DNA of 41,406 nt from Halobiforma nitratireducens JCM 10879 (GCF_000337895.1 NZ_AOMA01000009.1:1-41406), one strand, 5' to 3'. Shown: positions 1-8,502, counted from the stretch's first letter. Numbers and translations are program-made. The notes: generated from the letters alone by a model not told the origin.

Positions 1-2
1 CG

Positions 3-491
3 TTTCCGCTCTCCGAGCGGAAAGCGATCGTCTCTGGCGTTACGAATGATCTGTTCCATCTGAAGAACTCTGTCGCACTTCATGCACCGAGGAATGAGCG
101 TTTGGCGATCCGCGAGCGGATCGACCAAACGCTCGAGAATCTTCGGAAAGAAGCCTGGAGATTAGAGTGTCAAGACTCCCCAAAAGCAGCGACGTACCTC
201 CGGGAATGGGCAGAAGCAACCGTGACGTTCGCGGAGTTCGCGCTTGACCAACAGCAGGTTCCGTGGACATCAAACGTGGTCGAACGAGCCATGGGTGAAA
301 TCTCGAAACGGTGTAAGAATCAATGGATGCGGTGGTCAGAAGCGGGGCTAGAGTCGCTTCTCTGGTTGAATCTGGTGCAGTACGCCGATCCCGAGCAGTT
401 CGCGGCGTTCGCCGACGAACTGCTCGAGCGCTCAGCCAAAACAGCCATCACAATGGAGGTGTCAACTGAAGCTACCAGAGGCGAACTCTAG
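3..491 (+). CDS. Transposase, C-terminal part (partial at window edge)
   Basis: The frame is open from the first bases of the window, so the 5' end of the gene lies outside. The visible 162 residues contain the stretch NVVERAMGEISKRCKNQWMRW, which resembles the C-terminal part of haloarchaeal DDE transposases of the ISH6 type. The glutamate in VVERAMGE is a candidate for the last acidic catalytic residue. Basic and aromatic residues follow, then a helical tail ending at TAG. This would be the enzyme that cuts and joins the ends of an insertion sequence. I cannot see the first two acidic catalytic residues, so activity cannot be judged. The family name is from memory of the motif. That it is a transposase is fairly sure; the exact IS group is not. 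Confidence 0.75.
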   Translation, partial: FPLSERKAIVSGVTNDLFHLKNSVALHAPRNERLAIRERIDQTLENLRKEAWRLECQDSPKAATYLREWAEATVTFAEFALDQQQVPWTSNVVERAMGEISKRCKNQWMRWSEAGLESLLWLNLVQYADPEQFAAFADELLERSAKTAITMEVSTEATRGEL

Positions 492-690
492 ACGACTTTG
501 GGACGGGACCAATTCCTTTGTGGCCTGCCACAAGCTCCCTCCTGTTTTACATTCGATACTGGTTGCCACGGGTGGTGAAATCGCAACTCGCAGGGAACCT
601 GACGGACCTGGTTAGAAAATATCGCTGCTCGAAATCGTCGCCTGCTTGATATTGCGGTGATCCACACCACCGTGCCACCGTGCCACCGTG
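492..690. other. Spacer after transposase; probable IS right end
   Basis: No convincing gene. The terminal inverted repeat of the insertion sequence should lie here, but its other end is outside the window, so the boundary cannot be placed. A short tandem repeat of the unit CCACCGTG, about three copies, lies near 667-690. Confidence 0.3.
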
Positions 691-870
691 CTACCGCAGC
701 AGCGCGAGAGTGCTCGCTCGAGTCATCTCGTCGTTGATGAGTGTACAGCCGGAACGACCGTGTGGTCGGTAGACGACGAAACAGCACCAACCGTCGTGCC
801 GCCGGCGTTTCTCGTGGGACTCACGATAGGCTTCGAAATACCCCGGCTGACCGTCTGAACGCTCGAGCAT
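691..870 (-). CDS. Small basic hypothetical protein
   Basis: A 59-residue frame beginning MLERSDGQPGYFEAYRESHE. It is rich in Arg and His (HEKRRRHDGWCCFVVYRPHG) with aromatic residues that suggest a small folded nucleic-acid-binding or metal-binding protein, but I do not recognise a family. I chose the ATG at 870; a GTG at 933 would add 21 residues of less protein-like sequence. It lies between a transposase remnant and a long spacer, so it may be part of the mobile neighbourhood. Support is composition and regular residue pattern only. Confidence 0.35.
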   Translation of the reverse strand: MLERSDGQPGYFEAYRESHEKRRRHDGWCCFVVYRPHGRSGCTLINDEMTRASTLALLR

Positions 871-1285
871 GGCGGGCCTGACCGACGGGTGTCCCGTTCC
901 CGAATCCGGCGTGGTGCCAGCTATAGTAGCCACTGCACGTCAGTGCACACCCGCTCGCCAGACGGATCGGCGATCAGTGTGCAAATCGTTGCAGTTGGTA
1001 CTATAGCCCGCTCGAGGTCGAGCCGGCGCTTCTTCGCCAATCCGCCTCTCGCAGCTCGTCCCGAAGTGGTTGGCGTACTTCGAGCGGTTCACGCACACCG
1101 TGTGCGTTGCACACCTTGTGACCGCCGGCCGGTCCTCGAGCGGGAGTCGAGAGGTCTGCTGAGTACGGAAAGTTGATACGACACGCCGCGACACGGTGAC
1201 CCCCAGTTTTGACGGTCGTGTACCCCCTCGGGGTCGAGCCCCGTGGCATTCGTCTCGACGGAGTGTAAACCGCTCTCCGGCGGAT
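871..1285. other. Gene-poor spacer
   Basis: About 415 bases with no reading frame of haloarchaeal character on either strand; the open frames have Arg/Thr/Cys-rich compositions typical of shadows. Two CTATAG motifs (about 921 and 1002) could be TATA-like boxes. I see no other structure. Confidence 0.3.
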
Positions 1286-1714
1286 TCAAGCCTTGGATTC
1301 GTCGTTACACATGCTATTGTCCGCCGCTTGGACGAACTGAGTGCTGACACCCTCGTTGATCTGATACCACAACTCTATCCAGAGACAGGTATCCTCGTCA
1401 CCGTCTTCCACACCCCTGAGACGGATCTGATCCACGAACTCGTCGACAGCACCGTGTACAGCGACGGGTGGTGACCCCTCCGGTGCCGTGAGTTCGATCT
1501 GTTCTACGGTTCCCCCATCGAGGGTGTACGAGTGCCAGTCTATCGCCCCGTTTTCGTGCTCGAGAGTCAGGTGAAACGTACGCGTTTCGTCGGCTCCGTT
1601 GTGAAGCTCGACGTGTACGTCCCGGGGTGGTGTTTCGAATCGATCCAGACACCCAGCGACCGTCGAACTCAACACCACGCTGCCAGTCAGAAGCGTCTCG
1701 CGCTTGGATGGCAT
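1286..1714 (-). CDS. Predicted lipoprotein, function unknown
   Basis: A 142-residue exported protein. The N-terminus has basic residues (K4, R5), a hydrophobic stretch and the lipobox VAGC with the lipid-accepting Cys at residue 22, so it is probably anchored to the outer face of the membrane. The rest is acidic with alternating beta-type segments (DVHVELHNGADETRTFHLTL) like the Ig-like or cupredoxin-like folds common in small haloarchaeal lipoproteins, and two further Cys near the C-terminus (CLW and MCND) that could form a disulfide. It is monocistronic. A TATA-like stretch about 25-30 bases upstream (near 1736-1744) fits a leaderless transcript starting at the ATG at 1714. No function can be assigned. 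Confidence 0.75.
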   Translation of the reverse strand: MPSKRETLLTGSVVLSSTVAGCLDRFETPPRDVHVELHNGADETRTFHLTLEHENGAIDWHSYTLDGGTVEQIELTAPEGSPPVAVHGAVDEFVDQIRLRGVEDGDEDTCLWIELWYQINEGVSTQFVQAADNSMCNDESKA

Positions 1715-1735
1715 ACTTTATGCCGCTCGGTCGGC

Positions 1736-1744
1736 GAATATAAC
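1736..1744 (-). promoter_or_regulatory. TATA-like box of lipoprotein gene
   Basis: On the minus strand the sequence GTTATATTC lies about 25-30 bases before the ATG at 1714, the usual spacing for a leaderless haloarchaeal promoter. Confidence 0.5.
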
Positions 1745-1906
1745 GATTGCTTCTCGCTGGCGTCGAAAACAGCGACACGTGGAAGGGGCGGTCGCGTCCG
1801 ACCGGCCGGACGGTGTCGTGCTCGCCCACGAAATCTTGACCGAAGTACTCCCACTGAACTCGTGGTCGGCGGGACGCCGTTCGGAGCCACCATCTGCTCG
1901 GTCCTC

Positions 1907-1955
1907 GAGTATCGTTTCGGTACGACGAATATCGAGTATCGAGTATCGAATATCC
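1907..1955. repeat. Short ATCGAGT tandem repeat
   Basis: A run of near-identical units (CGAATATCGAGTATCGAGTA and on to TATCGAATATCCC), three to four copies of GTATCGA, in the spacer before the GIY-YIG gene. It may come from replication slippage. Its position upstream of a promoter leaves a binding-site role possible. Confidence 0.45.
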
Positions 1956-1999
1956 CACTCGGCCAGTGAAATTACGTTTGTATCCGAGAACTCCACGGT

Positions 2000-2347
2000 A
2001 TGGACAGAGAAGACGTTCCGGCGGGCCACGGCGTCTATGCACTAGCGTGCGATAATGCAGACGCATCCAGAGAGAGCCTCGCGAATTTTTTACCGGCACG
2101 TGCGATACCGCTGGCCCTCGAGTCACAGCGGTTGGTCTACGTCGGCGAAAGCCGCCACCTCCAGCGGAGAGTCAGAGAGCACGTCGACGGTGAATGGGGT
2201 GGCAAATTCACATCGGCACATCCACCGGTCGAACTGCTCGAGTACGAGTCCGTCGACAGTGGCGACGAGACGGACGAAAAGGGATTCGCGGAAACGTTTC
2301 ACGACCCGCCCCAGACCTTCGTCTATTCCGATGTGATGGAGTATTGA
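2000..2347 (+). CDS. Stand-alone GIY-YIG nuclease-like protein
   Basis: A 115-residue protein whose body is a GIY-YIG domain. GVYAL near residue 11 stands for the GIY half and LVYVGES near residue 45 for the YIG half. It is followed by the helix LQRRVREHVDGEWGGKF, which supplies the conserved Arg. The family cuts DNA in homing endonucleases, UvrC and Slx1, but small stand-alone members often have unknown roles. Here the second motif is VYVGES rather than YIG, and the usual C-terminal catalytic Glu is uncertain (LLEYES is a candidate). No DNA-binding domain is attached. It is monocistronic between a lipoprotein gene and a PadR regulator. The fold is likely; activity is unproven. Confidence 0.7.
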   Translation: MDREDVPAGHGVYALACDNADASRESLANFLPARAIPLALESQRLVYVGESRHLQRRVREHVDGEWGGKFTSAHPPVELLEYESVDSGDETDEKGFAETFHDPPQTFVYSDVMEY

Positions 2348-2510
2348 GAGACGAGTCGTCCTCCAAAAGCACGTCCGAACGATCTCTACTTTTTCTCGCC
2401 GGCTGTTACTTCCCTAACTGACACTGACTGGAAGCAAGCGAACAGGTACCGGTTAGCACTCGCGTTTCGTGTCAGCAGAATACTATATTTGCGTTGCCTT
2501 CACCAAACTC

Positions 2511-2518
2511 TTTAATAC
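2511..2518 (+). promoter_or_regulatory. TATA-like box before padR gene
   Basis: TTTAATAC lies 21-28 bases before the ATG at 2539, as expected for a leaderless haloarchaeal transcript. Confidence 0.5.
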
Positions 2519-2538
2519 ATGTCTTCTAACAGTGATAT

Positions 2539-2832
2539 ATGCACGATTTAACTGCTTTCCAGCGCGACCTGTTGTACACGATCGCCGGCCAGGACGAACC
2601 ACACGGTCTCGGGATCAAAGAGGAACTCGCGAAATACTACGGGACCGATATCAATCACGGCCGCCTGTATCCGAACCTCGATACGCTCGTCGACAAAGGC
2701 CTGGTCGAAAAGGGACAAGCCGATCAGCGGACGAACATCTATTCGGTCACCCGCCGTGGCCGACGGGAGATCGAAGCTCGCCGGGAGTGGGAAAACCAGT
2801 ACGTCGGTGACACACTCGAGGCCGAGGACTAG
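2539..2832 (+). CDS. PadR-family transcriptional regulator
   Basis: A 97-residue winged-helix protein. The N-terminal segment LTAFQRDLLYTIAGQDEPHG leads into a helix and then the recognition region HGRLYPNLDTLVDKGLVEKG. The wing follows as QRTNIYSVTRRGRREIEAR. This order is characteristic of PadR regulators, which bind promoter dyads as dimers and often respond to phenolics or other small molecules. Only a short helix follows the wing (REWENQYVGDTLEAED), so it is the minimal PadR type without the long C-terminal dimerisation domain. The target is not evident: neighbours are a GIY-YIG protein and a small unknown protein. Assignment to the family is secure; the regulon is unknown. Confidence 0.9.
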   Translation: MHDLTAFQRDLLYTIAGQDEPHGLGIKEELAKYYGTDINHGRLYPNLDTLVDKGLVEKGQADQRTNIYSVTRRGRREIEARREWENQYVGDTLEAED

Positions 2833-3179
2833 CGACCGGATCGTCCCCGTTCGTCGGACAGCGACCCCCGGAGACATCCAATTCCCGTTTGACGACAGAC
2901 AGCGGGCGGTATCACAGCACGGTATCGGGCGGATAGTCCTGGCTCTCGAGTTCTCGAACTCTCGACCGTCGAACGTCGAACCCTGCACCTCGCACTTCGC
3001 ACCTCGATAGCACCCCGTCCACGCCGATATCGACTTCGGACTCGGAGACGATCGTCAGCCCCGAACCGCCTTCGAACGACGAACCAACACTGCCGGCCGT
3101 CTCCCCTGTGACTATCCTGGCGTCGTTCTCTTTCGCTTGCAGGCCACCGCTACAACCCTCTCGAGGCGCACCCTCGAGT
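2833..3179. other. Spacer without recognised gene
   Basis: About 350 bases. The part 2935-3005 is built of short CTCGA/TCGAAC repeats. No reading frame has haloarchaeal protein character. I see nothing else. Confidence 0.3.
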
Positions 3180-3422
3180 ATGAAGGATTCGGACGGAGAG
3201 ACGGCCACCCAGCCGCTCGCGTACGACGAGGTCGTCGCCGGCGTCAACACGGCCGCCGAACAGGCGCGTCGTCGCGCGGAAACCGAACGCGAGGCCGTCG
3301 AGTGGGCGATCGACGAACTCGAGTCGTTGATCGTCGCTGCTTGGCTCGTCATCCCGAGTGCAAGTCCTCGAGCGTCGACCGGGCCCATGGTGCCCGTCCG
3401 AAACCGAGGATGGCACGTCTGA
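3180..3422 (+). CDS. Small hypothetical protein
   Basis: An 80-residue frame starting MKDSDGETATQPLAYDEVVA, with an Ala/Arg/Glu-rich helix (about residues 22-50, VNTAAEQARRRAETEREAVE) of normal haloarchaeal composition. The last 25 residues (from SASPRAST on) look unlike a protein, so the gene may be decayed or frameshifted near 3355. I chose the ATG at 3180 because a run of 24 uncharacteristic residues precedes it. No family recognised. Confidence 0.35.
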   Translation: MKDSDGETATQPLAYDEVVAGVNTAAEQARRRAETEREAVEWAIDELESLIVAAWLVIPSASPRASTGPMVPVRNRGWHV

Positions 3423-3573
3423 CACTGCCGTCGACTGGTTCGCGGTGTATCGTTCGTGGTCGAACTGGCGGTCGACGGGAGCACTACACGTACTGTTCCC
3501 CCTGCATCGTCTTTATTGCTAATAGTTATTACGATAGGCATTGTTAAGTAGTTGGATAGAAACTATCCGTGCG

Positions 3574-4530
3574 ATGTCGGAGAAGAACGATTCCGATGGC
3601 GTGACCGATCAGTCGACTACCCGACGCCGAACGCTTGCATCAGTCGGCACCGCTGCGACCGGATTGATGGCGATGTCCGGGATGGCGAGTGGTTCGAACG
3701 ACGACGTTCAAATTCTCGTCGACCCAGAAACACCCTCCGTCGGTGAAGAAACAGTGTTCACTAGTACTGTCGGGTTCGCCGACCACTCGTGGACTATCTC
3801 GGGTCCGGATGGGTTCGAACAGAGCACCGACGAAACGGTTTCGGTGACGTTCGAGTCAGCCGGCGAGTACACGGCGTATCTTTCGGTCGAAATGTCGGAC
3901 GGTTCTGTCAACGTCTCCAAAAGCGGTGACATAACGAGCGACGAAGATATCGATGTCGAACCGACAGCGGCGATCGACCTCGATGTCGGAGGTACGACGA
4001 AAATGGACGGCAGTGACTCGAGTACGCCGGCCGGTGAAATCGAACAGTACGACTGGTACTTCAGGAACCGTTCTCGGAATCCGGATCGAGGGGTGTTCGA
4101 GACATCCCCCAACATGTCCGGTGAAACGGCCGAAGAAAGCTTTGCCTCGGATACCCTGTGGGAAATCGGCCTCGAGGTAACGAACACCGGCGGGAACACC
4201 GATCGAGAGACCGTCGAGTTCAGGTCTCCGGAAGAGCCAACGGCAGCGTTCCTCGTTGATGGGTCGGAGAACAACCTCCTCCCATCGAACCCCGTCGAGC
4301 TCGATGCTGGCATCTCTTCGAGTCCGAACGGAGCGATCGAGAACTACCACTGGGAAATAATGAACCTCGACACCGGTGAGGAACAGACTGAAACTGGAGA
4401 GACACTCTCCCTCTCGCTCGAGTCGGAACTGCGGTACAAAGCACAGCTTACGATTACCGACGAGGACGGCATGGAGGATACGGAAGTCGGTAGTTCGTTC
4501 TGGCCGGACGCGGACAACGTTCCGGAGTGA
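3574..4530 (+). CDS. Tat-exported PKD-repeat protein
   Basis: A secreted acidic protein of 318 residues. The N-terminus has a Tat signal (TTRRRTLASVG, Arg 17-19) and a hydrophobic stretch ending near residue 40, with no lipobox. The mature part has about three beta-sandwich repeats of PKD type, each with a start like DPETPSVGEETVFTST or EEPTAAFLVDGSENN and a middle like GEIEQYDWYF or GAIENYHWEI. Such repeats serve adhesion or spacing on the cell surface. No C-terminal anchor (PGF-type or TM) is visible, so the protein may be released. The start at 3574 places the Tat motif near the N-terminus; a TTG at 3541 is in frame but unlikely. It stands alone. Confidence 0.8.
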   Translation: MSEKNDSDGVTDQSTTRRRTLASVGTAATGLMAMSGMASGSNDDVQILVDPETPSVGEETVFTSTVGFADHSWTISGPDGFEQSTDETVSVTFESAGEYTAYLSVEMSDGSVNVSKSGDITSDEDIDVEPTAAIDLDVGGTTKMDGSDSSTPAGEIEQYDWYFRNRSRNPDRGVFETSPNMSGETAEESFASDTLWEIGLEVTNTGGNTDRETVEFRSPEEPTAAFLVDGSENNLLPSNPVELDAGISSSPNGAIENYHWEIMNLDTGEEQTETGETLSLSLESELRYKAQLTITDEDGMEDTEVGSSFWPDADNVPE

Positions 4531-4704
4531 TCGACTACCGTCCCGTGTCGGGTACGTCGAGAACGCGCCAGGGCTAGAGCTTTCCGGCTGTAGTCGCTCA
4601 GGAGTCCGATCTACTCGCGACCCCCTGTGAGAGAGGACACAGCGGCCGATCGGTGACATCGTGTGGGTCGCAGGCGTCGAACTCGTCTACCCCGTCTTAC
4701 CGTC

Positions 4705-5787
4705 TTACGCTCGAGCCCGCCCTAGTCCGACCTCTCGCTCTAGTTGCCCTGCGGCCTCGAGTCGCAACGTCTTCGCGTCCCGTTTCGTCACCCGCGAGTC
4801 GGGTAACCGCTCGGCAAGCGGTTCGTAGGCGGTGGGCGTGAACCCGAACCGACGCAGGTACCGCTGGACGCCCTCGTCGCCGATCCCGTCATCGATGGCG
4901 GCGTCGGTCACCCTCTCGACGGTAGCGAACTCGGGGAGGGTGAGCCCGCCGCTGGAGTTCGACCCCGCGTCGGTCACGCCGCGGGTGGCCGCTCGGTCGA
5001 CGATCCCCCGAACCGTCTCCGCGAGGTCGAAAATCTGGCTCGGCAACGCCACGTCGGGCGAGCGCCACTCCACCGTCGGCATCTCCTCTCGGAGCCGGAC
5101 CGGCGTCCAGACCGCGTCGTAGGGATCGAACTCCTCGTCGAAGACATCCGGATCGACGCCGTGCTCGAGCGCTCGGTTTCGGAACCGGTCGTAGGCCGTC
5201 TCGAGCCGCCGTTCCCACTCGCCGACGCTATCGACGTACGGCCACAGCTGCCCCTGTTCCGGACAGGGACCGTAACACGATCGCCGGTAGAGGTAGGGGC
5301 GAGCACACTCGACGATGGGTTCGCCGCGGTAGTGGGAGGAACTGCTGACGAGCGCGAAGGCGGGGTCGATCGCGGTCAGGGCGTTGAGTTGGTCGGCGAC
5401 GCGGCCGGCATCGTCGGCCCGTTCGAAGTGGAGGTGGGTGCCGGCACAGACGCGGGCATCGTCGAACGTTGGGCCGACGATCCGTCGCTGGAGGGCGGTG
5501 CCGCGTTTGTCCCGGTAGGGGAGTTCGGCGGGGGCGGCGTGTATCGGCGTCGACAGCGGCACGAGCCGCTTGCCGCGTTCGTGGGCTGCATCGACGACAT
5601 CACTGAGGAGCGCGCGAAACTCCGTCCGGAGTTCGTCCATCGTCGCACACGGAGTCGTTTTGAGCTCGATCATCGGCTCGACGAACTCGGGATCGATTCG
5701 ATCCGAGCGGTCGAGCAACGGTCCAGGGGATACCAGGTCGCCGTCGTCGTCGACGACCCAGTACTCGACTTCGAGACTAGCATTCAT
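4705..5787 (-). CDS. Glutamate-cysteine ligase family 2 (GCS2) homologue
   Basis: A 360-residue carboxylate-amine ligase of the GCS2/YbdK group. It opens with LEVEYWVVDDDGDLVSPGP and continues with EPMIELKTTPCATMDEL, both typical of the glutamate/ATP-binding half. CAGTHLHFE and VEWRSPDVALPS are the expected Mg/ATP-binding motifs. Haloarchaea make gamma-glutamylcysteine as their main low-molecular-weight thiol with such an enzyme (GshA), but they also carry paralogues of unknown substrate, so I leave the symbol empty. The ATG at 5787 gives the normal N-terminus. The gene is monocistronic and points away from a 364-base spacer that holds a TATAGAG box about 10-20 bases upstream, slightly close for a leaderless start. 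Confidence 0.8.
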   Translation of the reverse strand: MNASLEVEYWVVDDDGDLVSPGPLLDRSDRIDPEFVEPMIELKTTPCATMDELRTEFRALLSDVVDAAHERGKRLVPLSTPIHAAPAELPYRDKRGTALQRRIVGPTFDDARVCAGTHLHFERADDAGRVADQLNALTAIDPAFALVSSSSHYRGEPIVECARPYLYRRSCYGPCPEQGQLWPYVDSVGEWERRLETAYDRFRNRALEHGVDPDVFDEEFDPYDAVWTPVRLREEMPTVEWRSPDVALPSQIFDLAETVRGIVDRAATRGVTDAGSNSSGGLTLPEFATVERVTDAAIDDGIGDEGVQRYLRRFGFTPTAYEPLAERLPDSRVTKRDAKTLRLEAAGQLEREVGLGRARA

Positions 5788-6151
5788 GGATATCTCTATA
5801 TCTCTATGGGAGACTGCGATCGCGTCCGCGTGCGACCGCTCCGCGGCCGTTCGCGTCGCGTTACGAGGCGCTCGAGCGGACTGAGGACCGCCGTCACCGC
5901 GCCGAGAACCGGCGGACGCCGCTCCGCTGGGGCTGGCGACGCCCGCTGCGTTTCATCCGCGTACTCCAGGGTAGCGCTCTACCGCGTGAAGCGATTGAGC
6001 CTGCACTGGCAGGCACCCCTTATCGGCGGATTGCCGGCCACCCCCTGTCGGGCCGCCGGGCTGCCGGCCGAGAGGAGCTCCCTGGTCGAGCAAGTGGTTT
6101 CGGATGAAACGAACGCTGAACGGCGAGAAACAGCGGCCGACCGACAGCCGG
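5788..6151. other. Spacer between thiM and the GCS2-type gene
   Basis: A 364-base stretch. Near 5788-5808 an AT-rich run of TATCTCTA repeats probably serves as promoter for the minus-strand GCS2-type gene. The rest is very GC-rich and holds no believable gene; the region downstream of thiM (about 6045-6075) is rich in GCCGG/CCGGC and may form weak hairpins. Confidence 0.3.
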
Positions 6152-7009
6152 CTAGACGACGCGTTCGATCCGATCCTCGAGGTCGACCTCGAGACTCTCG
6201 TCAGCGTCGCGGTCGGTGCTCTCGGCGGAGAACCCGTAGACGGCGTCGTGGAAGTTCGTTCGGTAGCTTTCGGGGCCTCGGTATGCCAGTTCCGCGGCGC
6301 GTTCCCCCGCGATTCCGAACGCGAGCGTGCCATGGAGCGCAGCCGCGTGTTCGTCTTCGACAGCGCCGCTGAAGGCTGCGAGGGTCGCACCGAGCATACA
6401 GCCGGTGCCGACGACCTCGCCGAGCAGCTCGTGGCCGGCGGCGATCCGGTAGGCGCTGTCGGCGTCGGCGACGATGTCCTCGACGCCCGAGGCGACGACG
6501 ATCGCACCCGTCGAGTCTGCCAGCGAGCGGGCCGCCCGCTCGATCTCCTCGTAGTCGCCGACGGACTCGACGCCTCTAACCTGGGAGTCAACCCCGGCGA
6601 GTGAGCTGATCTCCCCGTAGTTGCCCTTGATAATCGAAAACTCCGTCGTCGAGAGCAGGTCTTCGGCGACGGCCTCCCGGGTCGGAGTCGAACCGACGCC
6701 GACGGGGTCGAGCACGACCGGGACCTCGCGCTCGGTGGCCGTCTCGACGGCCTCGTGCATCGCCTCGATCTTTCCGTCGGGGACCTGGCCGGTATTGACC
6801 AGGACGGCGCTTGCCGCCCGTGCCATCTCACCCGCGTCGCCGGGCGAATCGGCCATCACCGGCAGCGCACCCCAGTGGAGGATCAGGTTCGCCACGTCGT
6901 TCATCGTGACCTCGTTGGTCAACGCCTGTACCAGCGGCTCGGCGTCGGTGACGGCGGCGAGCGATTCTGTGAGTTCCGCGTCGGTCACGTCGATTTCGGT
7001 GTCGCTCAT
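6152..7009 (-). CDS. thiM: Hydroxyethylthiazole kinase
   Basis: This enzyme phosphorylates 4-methyl-5-(2-hydroxyethyl)thiazole with ATP, the salvage entry of the thiazole half of thiamin. The 285-residue protein shows the family landmarks in order: VQALTNEVTMNDVANLILHW (substrate contact), SPGDAGEM, VVLDPVGVGSTPTR, KGNYGEISSLAGV and the GTGCMLGATLAAF anion hole with the catalytic Cys. The last 30 residues are an acidic tail. Its ATG overlaps the stop of thiE by four bases, so the pair is co-transcribed and probably translationally coupled. I see no TPP riboswitch in front of the pair. The assignment is firm. Confidence 0.95.
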   Translation of the reverse strand: MSDTEIDVTDAELTESLAAVTDAEPLVQALTNEVTMNDVANLILHWGALPVMADSPGDAGEMARAASAVLVNTGQVPDGKIEAMHEAVETATEREVPVVLDPVGVGSTPTREAVAEDLLSTTEFSIIKGNYGEISSLAGVDSQVRGVESVGDYEEIERAARSLADSTGAIVVASGVEDIVADADSAYRIAAGHELLGEVVGTGCMLGATLAAFSGAVEDEHAAALHGTLAFGIAGERAAELAYRGPESYRTNFHDAVYGFSAESTDRDADESLEVDLEDRIERVV

Positions 7010-7686
7010 CCCGTCGTGTCTCCGTCTCCCACGCTTTTCGCGGTTTCGACGGCGGTGGCGAGGGACTCGGTCGCGGCCCGCGGCTCCGGGGCAGCCGTGA
7101 TTTCGGAGATCACCGAGACGCCGACCGCGCCGGCCTCGACGACCGGCCCCGCGTTCTCGGCAGTGATCCCGCCGATCCCGACGACCGGGATCGACACCGC
7201 GTCAGTGATCTCGGCGACTCGCTCGGGGCCGACGCCGTCCTTGTACTCCGCGACATCCTTCGAGGTAGTGCCGTAGATCGTGCCGACGCCGAGGTAGTCC
7301 GCGCCCGCCGCCTCGGCCTCGCAGGCCTGTTCGATGGTCGCGGCCGAACAGCCCACGATCGCCTCGGGACCGAGCAGGTCCCGGGCGACCGCCACGGGGA
7401 GGTCCGACTGCCCGACGTGGACGCCGTCGGCGTCGACCGCGTCGGCGATATCGACCCGGTCGTTGACGATCAGGTCGACGCCGGCCTCGGCGGTTAGCTC
7501 CCGTAGCTCGAGGCCGAGGTCGTACCGCCACTGGGCATCGGTTCCCTTCTCCCGTAACTGGACGACATCGATCCCGCCCGCGATCGCCTCGCGGACGATC
7601 TCGAGGGTCGATCGACCCTCCGAGACCGACTCCTGGGTGACGAGGTAGGTCTCCCAGTTCGCCGTCGACGGTTCCGTAGTGTCCAT
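7006..7686 (-). CDS. thiE: Thiamin-phosphate synthase
   Basis: ThiE joins hydroxymethylpyrimidine diphosphate with thiazole phosphate to give thiamin phosphate. The 226-residue TIM-barrel protein has VVQLREKGTDAQ, LIVNDRVDIADAVDADGVHV (the phosphate and pyrimidine site), GCSAATIEQA, GADYLGVGTIYGTTSK and PVVGIGGITAENA. I chose the ATG at 7686 (MDTTEPSTANWETYLVTQES); the frame stays open for 230 codons upstream, but that part is antisense to the HAD gene and not protein-like. It is the first gene of the thiE-thiM operon, divergent from the HAD gene with 120 bases between. Confidence 0.95.
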   Translation of the reverse strand: MDTTEPSTANWETYLVTQESVSEGRSTLEIVREAIAGGIDVVQLREKGTDAQWRYDLGLELRELTAEAGVDLIVNDRVDIADAVDADGVHVGQSDLPVAVARDLLGPEAIVGCSAATIEQACEAEAAGADYLGVGTIYGTTSKDVAEYKDGVGPERVAEITDAVSIPVVGIGGITAENAGPVVEAGAVGVSVISEITAAPEPRAATESLATAVETAKSVGDGDTTG

Positions 7687-7806
7687 ACTCGAGGTGGCGT
7701 CGGTGATCACTAAGCGACTTCGATCGTGGTAGTTGTGCGAGATAGCGACGGTTCCACCGAGTAATCCGGGCAGAGTTTCTTGGGTCCTGTCACCGAACCT
7801 CGAGCC

Positions 7807-8502
7807 ATGTCCTTCGAACCGGAGCCGGTCAGTGCAGTCACGTTCGACTCCGACAGCACGCTCGTCGACGTCGACGCGATCGAAACCGCACTGGTCGACC
7901 ACGAGGCCGTCACCGACGCGGATACGCCTGCCGTCGCGAACCGCTGGCGGCAGCGGTCGCTGGAGTACACGCTCGTGGGCAACACACTGGGGAACTACCA
8001 GTCGTTCGTCGAGATCAACCGTGCGGCCCTCGAGTACGCCCTGGCGGCCCACGGGATCGAGACGACGCCCGAGGAGCGTGCGGAGATCCTCTCGGTCTAC
8101 CACGACCTCGAGCCGTTCACGGACGTCCGCCCGACCCTCGAGCGCCTCAGCGAGGCCGGCTACGACCTCTATGTCCTCTCGAACGGGTCGCCGGAGATGC
8201 TCGCGTCGATGATCGAGGGGGCCGGAATCGGCGACTACGTCACGGACGCGATCAGCGCCCACGAGGTGGCGACGTTCAAGCCCGACCCCGACCTCTATCG
8301 CCACGCCGCCGGCCGGACGGGGACGCCGATCGATCGGATCGCCCACGTCTCGGCGCTGTGGTTCGACGTCCAGGGAGCGGTCCACGCGGGGATGCAAGGG
8401 GTGTGGCTCGACCGGACCGGTCGCCCCTGGGAGCCGTTCGGCCCCGAACCGGACCTCGTCGCGGAGGGACTGGACGGAATCGCCGAGTTACTCGAGGCGT
8501 AA
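7807..8502 (+). CDS. HAD-superfamily hydrolase, haloacid dehalogenase type II-like
   Basis: A 231-residue HAD protein. Motif I is TFDSDSTLVD (nucleophile D14, second acid D16), motif II is VLSNGSPEM, motif III is the Lys of ATFKPDPDLY and motif IV is HVSALWFDVQGAVHAGMQG. The helical cap between motifs I and II and the LSNG...TFKPxPxxY spacing place it with (S)-2-haloacid dehalogenase-like proteins. Motif I, however, is DSDST, closer to the DxDxT of phosphatases than the usual dehalogenase form, so a phosphatase is at least as likely. It is divergent from thiE; a role in phosphate-ester metabolism near thiamin synthesis is only a guess. The preferred start is the ATG at 7807. Confidence 0.85.
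   Translation: MSFEPEPVSAVTFDSDSTLVDVDAIETALVDHEAVTDADTPAVANRWRQRSLEYTLVGNTLGNYQSFVEINRAALEYALAAHGIETTPEERAEILSVYHDLEPFTDVRPTLERLSEAGYDLYVLSNGSPEMLASMIEGAGIGDYVTDAISAHEVATFKPDPDLYRHAAGRTGTPIDRIAHVSALWFDVQGAVHAGMQGVWLDRTGRPWEPFGPEPDLVAEGLDGIAELLEA

Noticed and set aside
5161..6372. A 403-codon frame on the plus strand
   Set aside because: It is antisense to the GCS2-type gene and thiM and has a Gly/Val/Arg composition typical of shadows.
7687..7806. TPP riboswitch before thiE
   Set aside because: The leader is short and lacks the CUGAGA and ACCUGA-like conserved parts.
7687..8397. N-terminal extension of thiE on the minus strand
   Set aside because: The frame is open but antisense to the HAD gene, and ThiE has its normal start at 7686.
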